From Pseudomonas costantinii (lineage in GTDB: Bacteria > Pseudomonadota > Gammaproteobacteria > Pseudomonadales > Pseudomonadaceae): a stretch of DNA of 64,000 bases. The notes under the pieces are model-generated. The model was not told the origin of the DNA, made no database searches, and saw only the letters and a program-made list of their open reading frames with translations. The position numbers and the translations under genes are program-made. The stretch spans positions 124,001-188,000 of the forward strand of contig NZ_MDDR01000065.1 in the NCBI RefSeq assembly GCF_001870435.1, read 5' to 3'. Of the stretch, positions 1 to 9,213 are shown piece by piece. The stretch's first letter is position 1, and each line of letters begins with the position of its first letter.

Positions 1-553
1 CCAAGCGCTGGCCGGGGTGAGTCATGTGTGGCAGGACTTCTTCGCACGGGCATTGGCCGAACAGCTTGGCGATTCGCCGGATGCACTCGCCGCCAAGGCG
101 CCTGTAGCGGTGGACCCTGCGGTAGAACCCAGCGAAGGCGCCGACCTGTTGTCGCAGATTCTCACCCAGCGTGAGTGTGACGTGAAAGACACCGAAATCG
201 CCCCGCCTGAGCCGCTGTTCCTGCCAATCGCCGAATTCGAAACCGAACTGCTGCCGCCAGCGGCTACACCGTTCCCGCCGGAAGAAATTGTCACCCAACA
301 GCGTCAGCAGAATTTCGAGAGTGGCTGGGTGCGCCCGATTGTCTTGAACGCCGGCCAGCCAGTACCTGAGCCGGGCCCTGCGCCGGAACCACGCCCACTG
401 CACTTGCCAATTGCCGAGTTCGAACTGGACCTGTTGCCGCCCGCCGCTACACCGTACCCGACTGAAGAACTGGTGGCACAGCAGAAGGCACTGGACTTTG
501 ATTATCACTGGGCACGCCCGCTGATCCTCAACAACCTGCGCCTGGCGGCCTGA
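1..553 (+). CDS. C-terminal part of an unidentified protein with an internal duplication
   Basis: The frame is open from the left edge (base 2 onward) and stops at 551-553, so the true start lies outside the window; the GTG at 17 is probably internal. The visible part is acidic and proline-rich. It carries two 46-residue copies of one unit, encoded at 212-349 and 395-532: both begin PL.LPIAEFE, continue LLPPAATP and end with a W.RP..LN motif. No catalytic motif or signal peptide can be seen. It converges on the PEP-mutase-like gene, with only one base between the stop codons. I do not recognise the family. Confidence 0.6.
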   Translation, partial: QALAGVSHVWQDFFARALAEQLGDSPDALAAKAPVAVDPAVEPSEGADLLSQILTQRECDVKDTEIAPPEPLFLPIAEFETELLPPAATPFPPEEIVTQQRQQNFESGWVRPIVLNAGQPVPEPGPAPEPRPLHLPIAEFELDLLPPAATPYPTEELVAQQKALDFDYHWARPLILNNLRLAA

Positions 554-554
554 C

Positions 555-1382
555 TCAGCCTTTGAAAAAATCGTTGGCCTGGCTGAACGGCATCTTGCGT
601 TCGGTGAAGGTAAATGTGCCCAACTCATACACCTCCCGCGCCGCCCGGTAGAACTCGCCATACGCCGCCAGGGCCATGGCCGACCCGACGCTTATACGCC
701 GCACACCCATCTCGCTCAACTGCGCCACGCTGAGGTTCAAGCCGCCGGACATCAACACATTCACCGGCTTTGGCGCGACAGCCTTGACCACCGCCAGCAC
801 TTCTTCGGCACTGCGTAACGCGGGGGCATAGAGCACGTCGGCACCGGCTTCGGCGTAAGCCTGCAGGCGGCGGATAGTGTCAGGTAAATCCAGGCGGCCA
901 TGCAGGAGGTTTTCCGCACGGGCCGTCAGAGTGAAGGGGAATGGCAGACTGCGAGCGGCGGCTACAGCGGCTTCCACACGCTCAACGGAGAGGTCAAAGG
1001 GATAGATCGGGTCTGCGGAAATGCCCGTGGCGTCTTCGATGGAACCGCCGACAATACCGGTGGCAGCTGCGCGAAGAATGGTCTGGGCACAGCCTTCGGG
1101 GGTGTCGCTGAAGCCATTTTCCAAGTCGGCGGCCACCGGCAGCGAGATCGCCCGGACAATCGTTGCGGCATTGCCCAAGGTGTCTTCCAGCGACAACGCG
1201 CCTTCCGCATCCGGCCGCCCCAGGCTGAACGCAAAACCTGCACTGGTGGTGGCCAAGGCTTCAAAGCCAAGGCTGGCAAGCATGATGGCAGAGCCGGCGT
1301 CCCACGGGTTGGGCATCACAAACGCGCGATCACGCTCATGCAGGGCCTTGAAGGTTTCGGCGCGAAGGGTTTGGGCATCCAT
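555..1382 (-). CDS. Isocitrate lyase/PEP mutase superfamily protein
   Basis: A 275-residue protein of the ICL/PEP-mutase TIM-barrel superfamily, which makes or breaks C-C or P-C bonds alpha to a carboxylate in an Mg2+-dependent way. Support comes from the N-terminal FKALHERDRAFVMPNPWDAG region, the metal-site segment ADLENGF, the GSIEDATG motif and the C-terminal LMSGGLNLSVAQLSEMGV region. The KKCGH signature of true isocitrate lyase is absent, so it is more likely a small-acid lyase or mutase (oxaloacetate decarboxylase or methylisocitrate-lyase-like). The substrate cannot be told from sequence. The ATG at 1382 has a GGAG-like ribosome site upstream. It is transcribed away from the DUF72 gene's 3' end with a 28-base gap. 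Confidence 0.85.
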   Translation of the reverse strand: MDAQTLRAETFKALHERDRAFVMPNPWDAGSAIMLASLGFEALATTSAGFAFSLGRPDAEGALSLEDTLGNAATIVRAISLPVAADLENGFSDTPEGCAQTILRAAATGIVGGSIEDATGISADPIYPFDLSVERVEAAVAAARSLPFPFTLTARAENLLHGRLDLPDTIRRLQAYAEAGADVLYAPALRSAEEVLAVVKAVAPKPVNVLMSGGLNLSVAQLSEMGVRRISVGSAMALAAYGEFYRAAREVYELGTFTFTERKMPFSQANDFFKG

Positions 1383-1410
1383 GACTGACTCCTGGCGGAA
1401 AAAAGGAGCC

Positions 1411-2271
1411 CTAGAGTAACCCCAGTTGCTCGGCTGCGGGCTCTCGATGCAGCGTCGGCAGAGGCGGCAAACCTGGCAGGCGTACCATCAGCTTGTCGTG
1501 AAAACGCAGGGCCAACTGTGCCGCCAATCGGTTATCGGAAGTGTGCAGGAACACGTAGGGCGTGCGCCCTTCTTCGATCCAACCGGCGATCTTTTCCACC
1601 CACGGAATCAGGAACGGGTCGTTCGCCTCCAGTTCTGGGTGGCCGATAAAACGTACCTGCGGAGACTGCGTCAGCGCCGCCGGACGCGGTGGCACCTTGG
1701 GCTTTTTCGATTGGGCATGCAGCACGGCAGCCGAAGTGGACGTGCAACTGAACAAGGCGCGAGGGTCGAGACAAATGCGCTCGACACCACGGTCACGCAA
1801 CAAGCGGTTGAGCATGCGCTCGGCATCGCCCTTGGCAAAGAATTCCGGGTGGCGCACTTCCACAGCCATCGGGCGTTCGAGCCCGTCGATAAACCCCGCC
1901 AGCTCGCCGAGGCGCTGCGGTGAAAAACTCGCCGACAGTTGCAACCATAGTGGCGAAACACGCTCACCCAACGGGCTCATCAAGCCGACAAAACTTTCCG
2001 CTGCCGGCAACTGCTCGCGCAAGTCGCCACCGTGACTGATATCGCCGGGGAATTTGGCGGTGAAGCGAAAATCTTCAGGCATGATTTCGGCCCAGCGCTG
2101 CACAGTGGCGGCCGAGGGTCGGGCATAAAAAGTCGTGTTGCCTTCAACGGCGTTGAAGACTTGGGAATACAGCGCGAGGTAGTCACTGGAGCGGGCATCG
2201 GCCGGGTACAGGTACTCGCGCCAGGCGTTTTCACTCCAGGATGGGCAACCAATAAAGTAAGGCAGGCGCAT
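1411..2271 (-). CDS. DUF72 (YecE-like) family protein
   Basis: A 286-residue DUF72 protein, predicted TIM barrel of unknown reaction. The family's opening pattern is clear: YFIGCPSW near the start, then the YLALYSQVFNAVEGNTTFYARP region and the FRFTAKFPGDISH block; VEVRHPEFF and the C-terminal YVFLHTSDN segments also fit. The start is placed at 2271 rather than the longer frame at 2310, because the family begins at this Met and it overlaps the stop of the upstream gene as TGATG, which implies translational coupling. Function is not known beyond family membership. Confidence 0.85.
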   Translation of the reverse strand: MRLPYFIGCPSWSENAWREYLYPADARSSDYLALYSQVFNAVEGNTTFYARPSAATVQRWAEIMPEDFRFTAKFPGDISHGGDLREQLPAAESFVGLMSPLGERVSPLWLQLSASFSPQRLGELAGFIDGLERPMAVEVRHPEFFAKGDAERMLNRLLRDRGVERICLDPRALFSCTSTSAAVLHAQSKKPKVPPRPAALTQSPQVRFIGHPELEANDPFLIPWVEKIAGWIEEGRTPYVFLHTSDNRLAAQLALRFHDKLMVRLPGLPPLPTLHREPAAEQLGLL

Positions 2272-2573
2272 CAGATGTGGATGTCGAGACCCAGCACTTC
2301 CATATCCCATTCGACAAAGCCGGCGGTGGTCAGGTAGCTGGCCAGGGCGGTGGCGACGCTTTTGCTCATGGAGCGGGGGAAGACCATGTCTTGCGGGCGG
2401 GCAGGAAGACCACTGATACGTGCACTTGCAGAACCTTGGGGGCTGGACTGCGTGTCGGACAGCACCTCGATGAAGTCCGGCGAATCTTCAACGGACTCGT
2501 CTACCGTGACGTTCGCCTTGCGCGGCTTACGCTTGAGGGGGTAGGACTGTGAGGAAAAGCCGTCTATGCGCAT
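2271..2573 (-). CDS. Small hypothetical protein coupled to the DUF72 gene
   Basis: A 100-residue protein with a basic N-terminus (KRKPRKANV), an acidic and serine-rich middle and a more hydrophobic C-terminal third. No signal peptide or known motif is visible. The stop codon overlaps the start of the DUF72 gene by one base (TGATG), so the two are almost certainly one transcription and translation unit. Family not recognised. Confidence 0.65.
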   Translation of the reverse strand: MRIDGFSSQSYPLKRKPRKANVTVDESVEDSPDFIEVLSDTQSSPQGSASARISGLPARPQDMVFPRSMSKSVATALASYLTTAGFVEWDMEVLGLDIHI

Positions 2574-2733
2574 CGATGCGAACTCGGTATCAGTGATGGC
2601 ATTTTAATAGCGCTTTCCATGGCGCGCAAATGCTCTGTTGATAACTAGAACACATAATTTGATAAAGGTTTAAATGTGCGGGCGAATTCTGACGATTGGC
2701 GAAATTTGCCGCCAAATTCCCACATTTTTGACG

Positions 2734-3420
2734 TCAAATAATCCCGCGCTCAGCCTTGGTTTGCGCCACTTTATCGCGCAGGTAAACCGGCGCAGCCTGG
2801 TCAGCCGGGATCGCCTCGCCACGCTCAAAAGCGAAACGTGCCAGGGTCAACAGGTCTTCAGCGTGGGGCAACATTGCAGCGTCTTGACCGACTAACTGCA
2901 CGCCGATGCGCTCGCCATAACCCCAGCCAGTACCCGCACCGAACCAGTCACCGCGGGCATCATTGGGCAATACCGCAGCTTCCGGCGGCTGCACGGCCTC
3001 CACGCCCACCAGGCGCATTTCGCCTGCAGTTTCGCGGTAGCAGCCCCAATAGACTTCATCCATGCGTGCATCAATGGCTGCCGCAACTTGCGAGGCACCG
3101 TGTTCGCGGAGTGCGCGCTGGGCCAGCACCGCCAGGTTGGAGACCGGTAATACCGGGCGCTCCAACGCAAAGGCCAATCCCTGCACCACACCGATGGCGA
3201 TGCGCACACCGGTAAACGCACCGGGGCCACGGCCAAAGGCAATGGCATCCACGGCCGCCAAGGTGGTGCCCGCGTCTTCCAGCAGTTGCTTGATCATCGG
3301 CAACAGCTTCTGCGCGTGCAGGCGCGGGATCACCTCGTAGTGGCTCGTTACCTTGCCATCGTGCAGCAAGGCAACGGAGCAAGCTTCAGTCGCGGTGTCC
3401 AGGGCCAGCAGGGTGCTCAT
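2734..3420 (-). CDS. tsaB: tRNA threonylcarbamoyladenosine biosynthesis protein TsaB
   Basis: TsaB (YeaZ), 228 residues, the non-catalytic ASKHA-fold partner of TsaD in the complex that puts threonylcarbamoyl on A37 of ANN-decoding tRNAs. The family signatures LLALDTATEACSVAL at the N-terminus and FGRGPGAFTGVRIAIG near residue 70 are present. The start is the ATG at 3420; the longer frame to 3468 adds residues with no family match and runs through the terminator side of adk. It lies downstream of adk, as in P. aeruginosa (PA3685/PA3686), but a strong terminator sits between them. Confidence 0.95.
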   Translation of the reverse strand: MSTLLALDTATEACSVALLHDGKVTSHYEVIPRLHAQKLLPMIKQLLEDAGTTLAAVDAIAFGRGPGAFTGVRIAIGVVQGLAFALERPVLPVSNLAVLAQRALREHGASQVAAAIDARMDEVYWGCYRETAGEMRLVGVEAVQPPEAAVLPNDARGDWFGAGTGWGYGERIGVQLVGQDAAMLPHAEDLLTLARFAFERGEAIPADQAAPVYLRDKVAQTKAERGII

Positions 3421-3464
3421 CGGTGTGGGTGTCCAAGTTGAAAAAAAGTGCGCCAGTATAAACA

Positions 3465-3490
3465 ACAACGGCCCGCAAGCGGGCCGTTGT
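3465..3490 (-). terminator. Rho-independent terminator of adk
   Basis: A 12-bp perfect stem (ACAACGGCCCGC / GCGGGCCGTTGT) just downstream of the adk stop, followed on the minus strand by a T-rich stretch (TTGTTTATAC). Confidence 0.85.
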
Positions 3491-3510
3491 ACGCAAAGCA
3501 GATCGCAGGA

Positions 3511-4158
3511 TCAGCTCAGTGCTTGCAGAACCTTGGCGGTAATCGCTTCCACCGAACCAACGCCAGGGATGTGGCTGTACTTCGGCTTGCCTTTAGCAGC
3601 AGACAGGTCCTGGTAGAAAGCCACCAATGGCTTGGTCTGGGAGTGGTAGACCGACAGGCGATGACGCACGGTTTCTTCAGTGTCGTCTTTACGCTGCACC
3701 AGGTCTTCACCGGTGACATCGTCCTTGCCTTCAACCTTCGGCGGGTTGTAGACGGTGTGGTACACGCGGCCCGACGCTTCGTGAACGCGACGGCCGGCGA
3801 TACGCTGGACGATTTCTTCGTCTTCAACTGCGATTTCAACCACAGCGTCCAACTCGACGCCCGCCTTCACCAGAGCTTCAGCCTGAGGAATGGTGCGTGG
3901 GAAACCGTCGAACAGGAAACCGTTCTTGCAGTCGTCCTGGCTGATGCGTTCCTTGACCAGGTTGATGATCAGGTCATCGGACACCAGGCCGCCGCTGTCC
4001 ATCACGCTCTTGGCGATCAGGCCCAGCTCGGTGCCGGCCTTGACGGCCGCACGCAGCATGTCGCCGGTGGAGATTTGTGGAATGCCGAACTTTTCAGTGA
4101 TGAACTTTGCCTGAGTACCTTTACCGGCCCCCGGAGCTCCCAGCAGAATGACGCGCAT
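3511..4158 (-). CDS. adk: Adenylate kinase
   Basis: Adenylate kinase, 215 residues, catalysing ATP + AMP to 2 ADP in the cytoplasm. The P-loop GAPGAGKGTQ lies at residues 7-16, the AMP-binding ISTGDMLRAAV segment follows, and the DGFPRTIPQA motif is at about residue 84. The long-type LID domain (about residues 122-160) contains no Cys4 zinc site, as usual in gamma-proteobacteria. The start at 4158 is chosen because MRVILLGAPG is the canonical N-terminus and a GAGGAG ribosome site lies 7 bases upstream; the longer frame to 4326 is spurious. Confidence 0.98.
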   Translation of the reverse strand: MRVILLGAPGAGKGTQAKFITEKFGIPQISTGDMLRAAVKAGTELGLIAKSVMDSGGLVSDDLIINLVKERISQDDCKNGFLFDGFPRTIPQAEALVKAGVELDAVVEIAVEDEEIVQRIAGRRVHEASGRVYHTVYNPPKVEGKDDVTGEDLVQRKDDTEETVRHRLSVYHSQTKPLVAFYQDLSAAKGKPKYSHIPGVGSVEAITAKVLQALS

Positions 4159-4371
4159 TGATGTGCTCCTCAATTTTTTATAGAGATGACGCTCGGATTC
4201 GCCGCGTGGGGCCAATCTCGTAGAAATGTGGGTCCTGGCCGCCCAAACGGCCAAAGGCTGATCAAGATACACAGCAGGCCCAAACCACACAAGCCGCCGA
4301 AAGTCGGAGGAACCCGTGCCAGGCATGCGTCATAGGTAGGGTGTGCCTGAGTGCAACCCCGCCGTTTAAAC

Positions 4372-4408
4372 GCCGACCGCCCTTTTCGGGGCGGCCGTCA
4401 TTGTCTAT
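4372..4408 (-). terminator. Possible terminator downstream of ppc
   Basis: An imperfect GC-rich hairpin (GCCGACCGCCC ... GGGCGGCCGTC) lies about 30 bases past the ppc stop on the minus strand. The T-tract is poor, so the assignment is tentative. Confidence 0.4.
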
Positions 4409-4438
4409 CTGCAAGCCTTTGAGAACATGCAAGAAACC

Positions 4439-7066
4439 TCAACCGGTGTTGCGCAAACCGGCGGCAATACCGGCTACGGACACCAGCAGCGCCTGTTCCA
4501 GAGGGCTGTCTTGCGCAGCCTCCTGCTGACGGGAGCGGGCCAGCAACTCGGCCTGCAACAGGTGCAAGGGGTCGAGGTAGGTGTTGCGCAGGCGGATGAA
4601 CTCCAGGGTGTCAGGGCTATGGGCCAGCAGTTGCGACTGGCCGGTCAGGCCAAGCACCACATTACATGCCTGCGACAATAGGTCGCGTAAGTGCGCGCCC
4701 AATGGCAGCAGGTCAGGCTGCACCAGACGCTCGTCATATAAACGGGCGATATCGGCATCCGCCTTGGCCAGCACCATTTCCAGCATATCGATGCGGGTAC
4801 GGAAGAACGGCCACTGCTCGCGCATCCGCCCCAGCAACTCACCTTCACCGCGCTCCAACGCCTTGGTTAATGCGGCTTCCCATCCGAGCCAGGCCGGCAA
4901 CATCAGGCGGGTTTGGGTCCAGCCGAAGATCCACGGAATGGCGCGCAGGCTTTCGATTCCCCCCGCACGACGCTTGGCCGGACGACTGCCCAGTGGCAAG
5001 CGACCCAGTTCCTGTTCCGGAGTGGACTGGCGGAAATATTCAACGAACTGCGGATTTTCCCGCACCACGGCGCGGTAAGCGCTGACACCGTCTGCCGCCA
5101 ATTCGTCCATCAAATGGCGCCAGGCCGGCTCGGGTGGTGGTGGTGGCAACAGCGTGGCTTCCAGCACGGCCGCCAGGTAGAGATTGAGGTTCTGTTCGGC
5201 GATGTCTGGCAGGCCGAATTTGAAGCGGATCATCTCCCCCTGTTCAGTCGTACGGAAACGCCCCGCCACCGAACCCGGCGGTTGCGACAGGATCGCCGCG
5301 TGAGCCGGGCCGCCGCCACGGCCGACGGTGCCGCCACGACCGTGAAACAACAGCAGTTCCACTTGCTGTTGGCGGCAGATATCAACCAGACGCTCCTGCG
5401 CCCGGTATTGCGCCCAAGCGGCGGCGGTGGTGCCGGCATCCTTGGCCGAGTCCGAGTAGCCAATCATCACTTCCTGCGGACCTTGCAATCGTGCGCGATA
5501 GCCCGGCAGTTGCAGCAGGCGCTCCATCACCGGCCCGGCGTTATCCAGGTCGGCCAGGGTTTCGAACAGCGGCACCACACGCATCGGCCGTTGCACGCCG
5601 GACTCTTTAAGCAGCAGTTGCACCGCCAGTACGTCCGACGCAGCGCCTGCCATCGAGATGACATAGGAGCCAAGAGACGCGGCCGGTGCAGCAGCAATTT
5701 CCTTGCAGGTATTGAGCACTTCGGCGGTATCCGCCGATGGCTTGAAATACCCCGGCAGCAGCGGTCGACGATTGGCCAACTCCTTCATCAGGAAGCTGAC
5801 ACGCGCGTCTTCGTCCCAGTCCTCATACCGGCCCAGGCCAAGGTAATCGGTGATTTCGGTCATGGCCGCCGAGTGTCGACTGGAATCCTGACGCACATCC
5901 AGACGCACCAGGAACAAGCCAAAGGTGACGGCACGGCGCAGGCAATCGAGTAACGGGCCATCGGCAATCACACCCATGCCGCATTCGTGCAGCGACTGGA
6001 AGCACAGTTCCAACGGCTCCAGCAGCTCACGGTTGTTCTGCAGCACCTCGGCAGGTGCCGGTGTGCTGGAGGTCAGTGATGTATGAGCCCATTGGCGGGT
6101 GGCGCGCAGGCGTTCACGCAGCTGTTTGAGTAATGCACGATAAGGCTCGACGCTGTCGCCGACCTTGGCCTGCAACGCAGCGCTGGCCTGGCGCATCGAC
6201 AGCTCGGACGCCAAGTGATCGACATCGCGCAAGTACAAATCCGCCGCCATCCAGCGCGCCAACAGCAGCACTTCGCGGGTAACCGGCGCGGTGACATTCG
6301 GGTTGCCGTCACGGTCGCCGCCCATCCACGAGGCAAAGCGAATCGGCGCTGCTTCAAGGGGCAAGCGCAGGCCGGTGGCAGCGTGCAAGGCAAGGTCTGC
6401 TTTACGCAAGTAATTGGGGATGGCATGCCACAGCGAATGCTCGATCACCGCAAAGCCCCATTTGGCTTCGTCTACCGGGGTAGGCCTGATGCGGCGGATT
6501 TCTTCGGTGTGCCAGGCTTCGGCGATCAACCGTTGCAAGCGATCGCGGATCTGCTCGCGCTCGGCCGTGGTGAGGTCGCGGTGATCCTGCAGCGCCAGTT
6601 GCGCGGCAATTGCATCGTACTTTTGGATCAGGGTGCGCCGGGCGACTTCGGTCGGGTGGGCGGTGAGGACCAGTTCGATCTCCAGGCGCCCCAACTGGCG
6701 GGCCAGGGATTCGTTGCTGTGACCTTCACTTTGCAGGCGGGCCAGCAACTCCGGCAATACGCGGGACTCGAAAGGCGCCGGTTGCGACTCATCGCGTCGA
6801 TGAATCAACTGGTACTGCTCGGCGATGTTGGCCAGGTTGAGGAACTGGTTGAAGGCCCGCGCCACGGGCAGCAACTCGTCTTCCTGCAACTGGTTCAGGC
6901 TGGCGCTCAGTTCATCGCCGGCACCTCGACGGTCGGCCTTGGCGCCTTTACGGATCTGCTCGATCTTGTCGAGAAAATCATCGCCGTACTGCTCTCGAAT
7001 GGTGTTGCCCAGCAATTCACCCAGCAGGTGAACATCCTCACGCAAGCGTGCATCGATATCACTCAT
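4439..7066 (-). CDS. ppc: Phosphoenolpyruvate carboxylase
   Basis: PEP carboxylase, 875 residues, which fixes bicarbonate onto PEP to give oxaloacetate and so replenishes the TCA cycle. Visible signatures are the catalytic histidine motif VLTAHPTEV at about residue 140, FASWMGGDRDGNPNVT, the LLLFHGRGGTVGRGGGP glycine loop, and the extreme C-terminal GIAAGLRNTG, whose terminal NTG is typical. The start is the ATG at 7066 (MSDIDARLRED), preceded by a GGAGATTGG ribosome site; the longer frame to 7231 lacks support. The length matches the family. Confidence 0.98.
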   Translation of the reverse strand: MSDIDARLREDVHLLGELLGNTIREQYGDDFLDKIEQIRKGAKADRRGAGDELSASLNQLQEDELLPVARAFNQFLNLANIAEQYQLIHRRDESQPAPFESRVLPELLARLQSEGHSNESLARQLGRLEIELVLTAHPTEVARRTLIQKYDAIAAQLALQDHRDLTTAEREQIRDRLQRLIAEAWHTEEIRRIRPTPVDEAKWGFAVIEHSLWHAIPNYLRKADLALHAATGLRLPLEAAPIRFASWMGGDRDGNPNVTAPVTREVLLLARWMAADLYLRDVDHLASELSMRQASAALQAKVGDSVEPYRALLKQLRERLRATRQWAHTSLTSSTPAPAEVLQNNRELLEPLELCFQSLHECGMGVIADGPLLDCLRRAVTFGLFLVRLDVRQDSSRHSAAMTEITDYLGLGRYEDWDEDARVSFLMKELANRRPLLPGYFKPSADTAEVLNTCKEIAAAPAASLGSYVISMAGAASDVLAVQLLLKESGVQRPMRVVPLFETLADLDNAGPVMERLLQLPGYRARLQGPQEVMIGYSDSAKDAGTTAAAWAQYRAQERLVDICRQQQVELLLFHGRGGTVGRGGGPAHAAILSQPPGSVAGRFRTTEQGEMIRFKFGLPDIAEQNLNLYLAAVLEATLLPPPPPEPAWRHLMDELAADGVSAYRAVVRENPQFVEYFRQSTPEQELGRLPLGSRPAKRRAGGIESLRAIPWIFGWTQTRLMLPAWLGWEAALTKALERGEGELLGRMREQWPFFRTRIDMLEMVLAKADADIARLYDERLVQPDLLPLGAHLRDLLSQACNVVLGLTGQSQLLAHSPDTLEFIRLRNTYLDPLHLLQAELLARSRQQEAAQDSPLEQALLVSVAGIAAGLRNTG

Positions 7067-7263
7067 CAGCCAATCTCCAGCCAGAAATCCGGGACGCGCA
7101 GGTCTTCCAGAGTGCCGCCCGCGTCGGTTTCTGACAAGGCCAAGTGCAATCGACTTTAAACCTTGCGGCTTACAGCTAGTCTCAATCTTGAGTCGCCACG
7201 TTATCCACGCAGGCGGCTGGTCACTCATCACCGCCTGCTACCGTGGGCTTTATTGAGGTTGCC

Positions 7264-7608
7264 ATGAAAATTCGAGAACTGGCCCAGCATTGGGAAGAGA
7301 ACGCCAAGGGTCGCCTGACCAAAACCGAGTACGCGATTCATCTGGATATGGAGTCCGCCGCACGGCTGGCCGCCATTGCCGAAATGTACCCCAAGCGCCA
7401 CGCCGAAGAGCTGCTCGGCGAACTGATCGGCGCAGCCCTTGAGGAGCTGGAAGCCAGCTTTCCCTACATCAAGGGGCAGCAGGTGATTGCCACCGATGAA
7501 GAAGGCGATCCGCTGTATGAAGACGTCGGCCCTACCCCGCGTTTTCTCACGTTGTCGCGACGCTATTTGCATGATTTGTCGGCCAGCACCGACGAACAAA
7601 AGCACTGA
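7264..7608 (+). CDS. Conserved small protein upstream of the envelope lipoprotein genes
   Basis: A 114-residue, acidic, probably cytoplasmic protein with no signal peptide. The N-terminus (MKIRELAQHWEENAKGRLT) and the amphipathic helices around residues 35-75 (ARLAAIAEMYPKRHAEELLGE) suggest a helical domain of RHH/helical-hairpin type, but no catalytic motif is seen. The ATG at 7264 is preferred to the upstream GTG at 7243 because it has a GAGG-like site upstream. It corresponds in position to PA3688 next to ppc. Function unknown. Confidence 0.75.
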   Translation: MKIRELAQHWEENAKGRLTKTEYAIHLDMESAARLAAIAEMYPKRHAEELLGELIGAALEELEASFPYIKGQQVIATDEEGDPLYEDVGPTPRFLTLSRRYLHDLSASTDEQKH

Positions 7609-7891
7609 CAAACATCCGCCAAAACCTATAAAACCCTTGTATTCCGGGCCTCACAGAGGCTCGGCGTACCTCTGCACGTCGTGAAAGTTCCAACTTTTTT
7701 ACGCTGACCAAGCAGTCAGATATTTCTTTAGGCAAATCGCCATCTTCTCTGAACTATTCAAAAAAGCCTCCGGTCACAGCCAGTAAGCCATCACCAGGAA
7801 CAGTCGTTTGAAAGGTGCCACGCGCATCACTGCCGGGCCCGCTGCCGCTGATCACCAGAGATGGATGTTGATGTTTTTCAGGAGTTATCTA

Positions 7892-8317
7892 ATGGAGTTG
7901 AAGACGATGAAGACCAGCACTGCCAAATCCTCGTTTAACCACCTGCGCGGGCTCAAATTGGCCGCGTTGGCAATCGGCACCAGCTTCGTTTTGGCGGGCT
8001 GCGCCGGCAACCCTCCTACCGAGCAATATGCGGTGACCCAGTCGGCGGTTAACAGCGCGGTCAGCGCCGGCGGCACCGAATACGCAGCGGTTGAGATGAA
8101 GTCGGCACAGGACAAGCTCAAGCAAGCCGAGATTGCCATGCACGACAAGAACTATGACGAAGCCCGTCGCCTGTCCGAACAAGCCGAGTGGGATGCCCGC
8201 GTCGCAGAGCGCAAAGCCCAGGCCGCCAAGGCCGAACTGGCGGTGAAGGACTCCCAGAAAGCTGTTCAGGAGCTGCGTCAGGAAGGCATGCGCCCAGCTG
8301 TTATCCAACAGCAATAA
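7892..8317 (+). CDS. DUF4398-type envelope lipoprotein
   Basis: A 141-residue lipoprotein. A basic N-terminal region and hydrophobic stretch end in the lipobox VLAGC at about residue 36, predicting an outer-membrane lipid anchor. After a short linker the mature part is an alanine/glutamate/lysine-rich alpha-helical repeat (about residues 65-135), characteristic of DUF4398. The start at 7892 has GGAG 7 bases upstream; the more distal in-frame starts add no signal-peptide features. It sits 55 bases before the OmpA-family gene, as PA3691 precedes lptF (PA3692), so the two probably act together in the envelope. Confidence 0.85.
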   Translation: MELKTMKTSTAKSSFNHLRGLKLAALAIGTSFVLAGCAGNPPTEQYAVTQSAVNSAVSAGGTEYAAVEMKSAQDKLKQAEIAMHDKNYDEARRLSEQAEWDARVAERKAQAAKAELAVKDSQKAVQELRQEGMRPAVIQQQ

Positions 8318-8372
8318 GCCGACACCCCTGATTGCATTGCACCCGATATCGAATTGAAAGGACGACACGACT

Positions 8373-9158
8373 ATGCGTAAACAATTGATGATCCCTGCCC
8401 TGCTGGCGATGAGCGTTGCCCTGGCGGCCTGCTCCACCCCGCCGAACGCGAACCTGGAAAACGCACGGACCAACTTCTCGGCCCTGCAAGCCAACCCGCA
8501 AGCCACCAAGGTAGCGGCGCTGGAAACCAAGGACGCCAGCGAATGGCTGGACAAGGCTGAAAAAGCCTACCGCGACAAGGAAGACCAGAAGAAAGTCGAC
8601 CAATTGGCTTACCTGACCAACCAGCGCGTTGAAGTGGCGAAAGACACCATCGTGCTGCGCGAGTCCGAAGCCAAGCTGAAAAATGCCGGTGATGAACGTG
8701 CCCGCGCCCTGCTGCAAGCCCGTGATGCGCAGATCAAGCAACTGCAAGACAGCCTGAACGCCAAGCAGACGGATCGCGGCACCCTGGTGACCTTTGGTGA
8801 TGTGCTGTTTGCCACCAACAAGTCCGACCTGAAATCCAGCGGTTTGGTGAATATCACCAAACTGGCGCAGTTCCTGCGCGATAACCCGGACCGTAAAGTG
8901 ATCGTCGAAGGCTACACCGACAGTACCGGCTCCGACGCGTACAACCAGAGCCTGTCCGAGCGTCGTGCGGCGTCCGTGCAGCGTGCACTGGCGCAGCAAG
9001 GCGTGGATATCTCGCGCATCGTGACCCAGGGCTACGGCAAGGAATACCCGGTTGCCGACAACGGCAGCGCATCGGGCCGTGCCATGAACCGCCGCGTTGA
9101 AGTGACCATCTCCAACGACAACCAGCCGGTGAAGCCACGTTCGTCCGTTGCTAACTGA
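8373..9158 (+). CDS. lptF: OmpA-family lipoprotein, LptF-like
   Basis: A 261-residue outer-membrane lipoprotein with a C-terminal peptidoglycan-binding OmpA domain. The signal peptide ends with the lipobox ALAAC at residue 20, followed by a helical linker and then the OmpA domain from about residue 125 (FGDVLFATNKSDLKSSG). It contains the NPDRKVIVEGYTDSTGSD and LSERRAASVQRAL motifs and the conserved GYGKEYPVADN segment. Together with its DUF4398 neighbour it matches PA3691-lptF. In P. aeruginosa LptF aids survival under envelope stress; the same role here is inferred. Confidence 0.85.
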   Translation: MRKQLMIPALLAMSVALAACSTPPNANLENARTNFSALQANPQATKVAALETKDASEWLDKAEKAYRDKEDQKKVDQLAYLTNQRVEVAKDTIVLRESEAKLKNAGDERARALLQARDAQIKQLQDSLNAKQTDRGTLVTFGDVLFATNKSDLKSSGLVNITKLAQFLRDNPDRKVIVEGYTDSTGSDAYNQSLSERRAASVQRALAQQGVDISRIVTQGYGKEYPVADNGSASGRAMNRRVEVTISNDNQPVKPRSSVAN

Positions 9159-9175
9159 TTGATTGAAGCTGGAAA

Positions 9176-9207
9176 AAAGAACCCCGCCTGAAAGGTGGGG
9201 TTCTTTT
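9176..9207. terminator. Bidirectional terminator between lptF and the 97-residue ORF
   Basis: Hairpin AAAGAACCCCGCC ... GGTGGGGTTCTTT with A and T tracts on either side, placed between two convergent genes. Confidence 0.85.
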
Positions 9208-9213
9208 CGCCGA

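Noticed and set aside
7228..7611. 127-codon frame antisense to the 114-residue gene
   Set aside because: No ribosome site and the plus-strand frame fits the conserved gene next to ppc.
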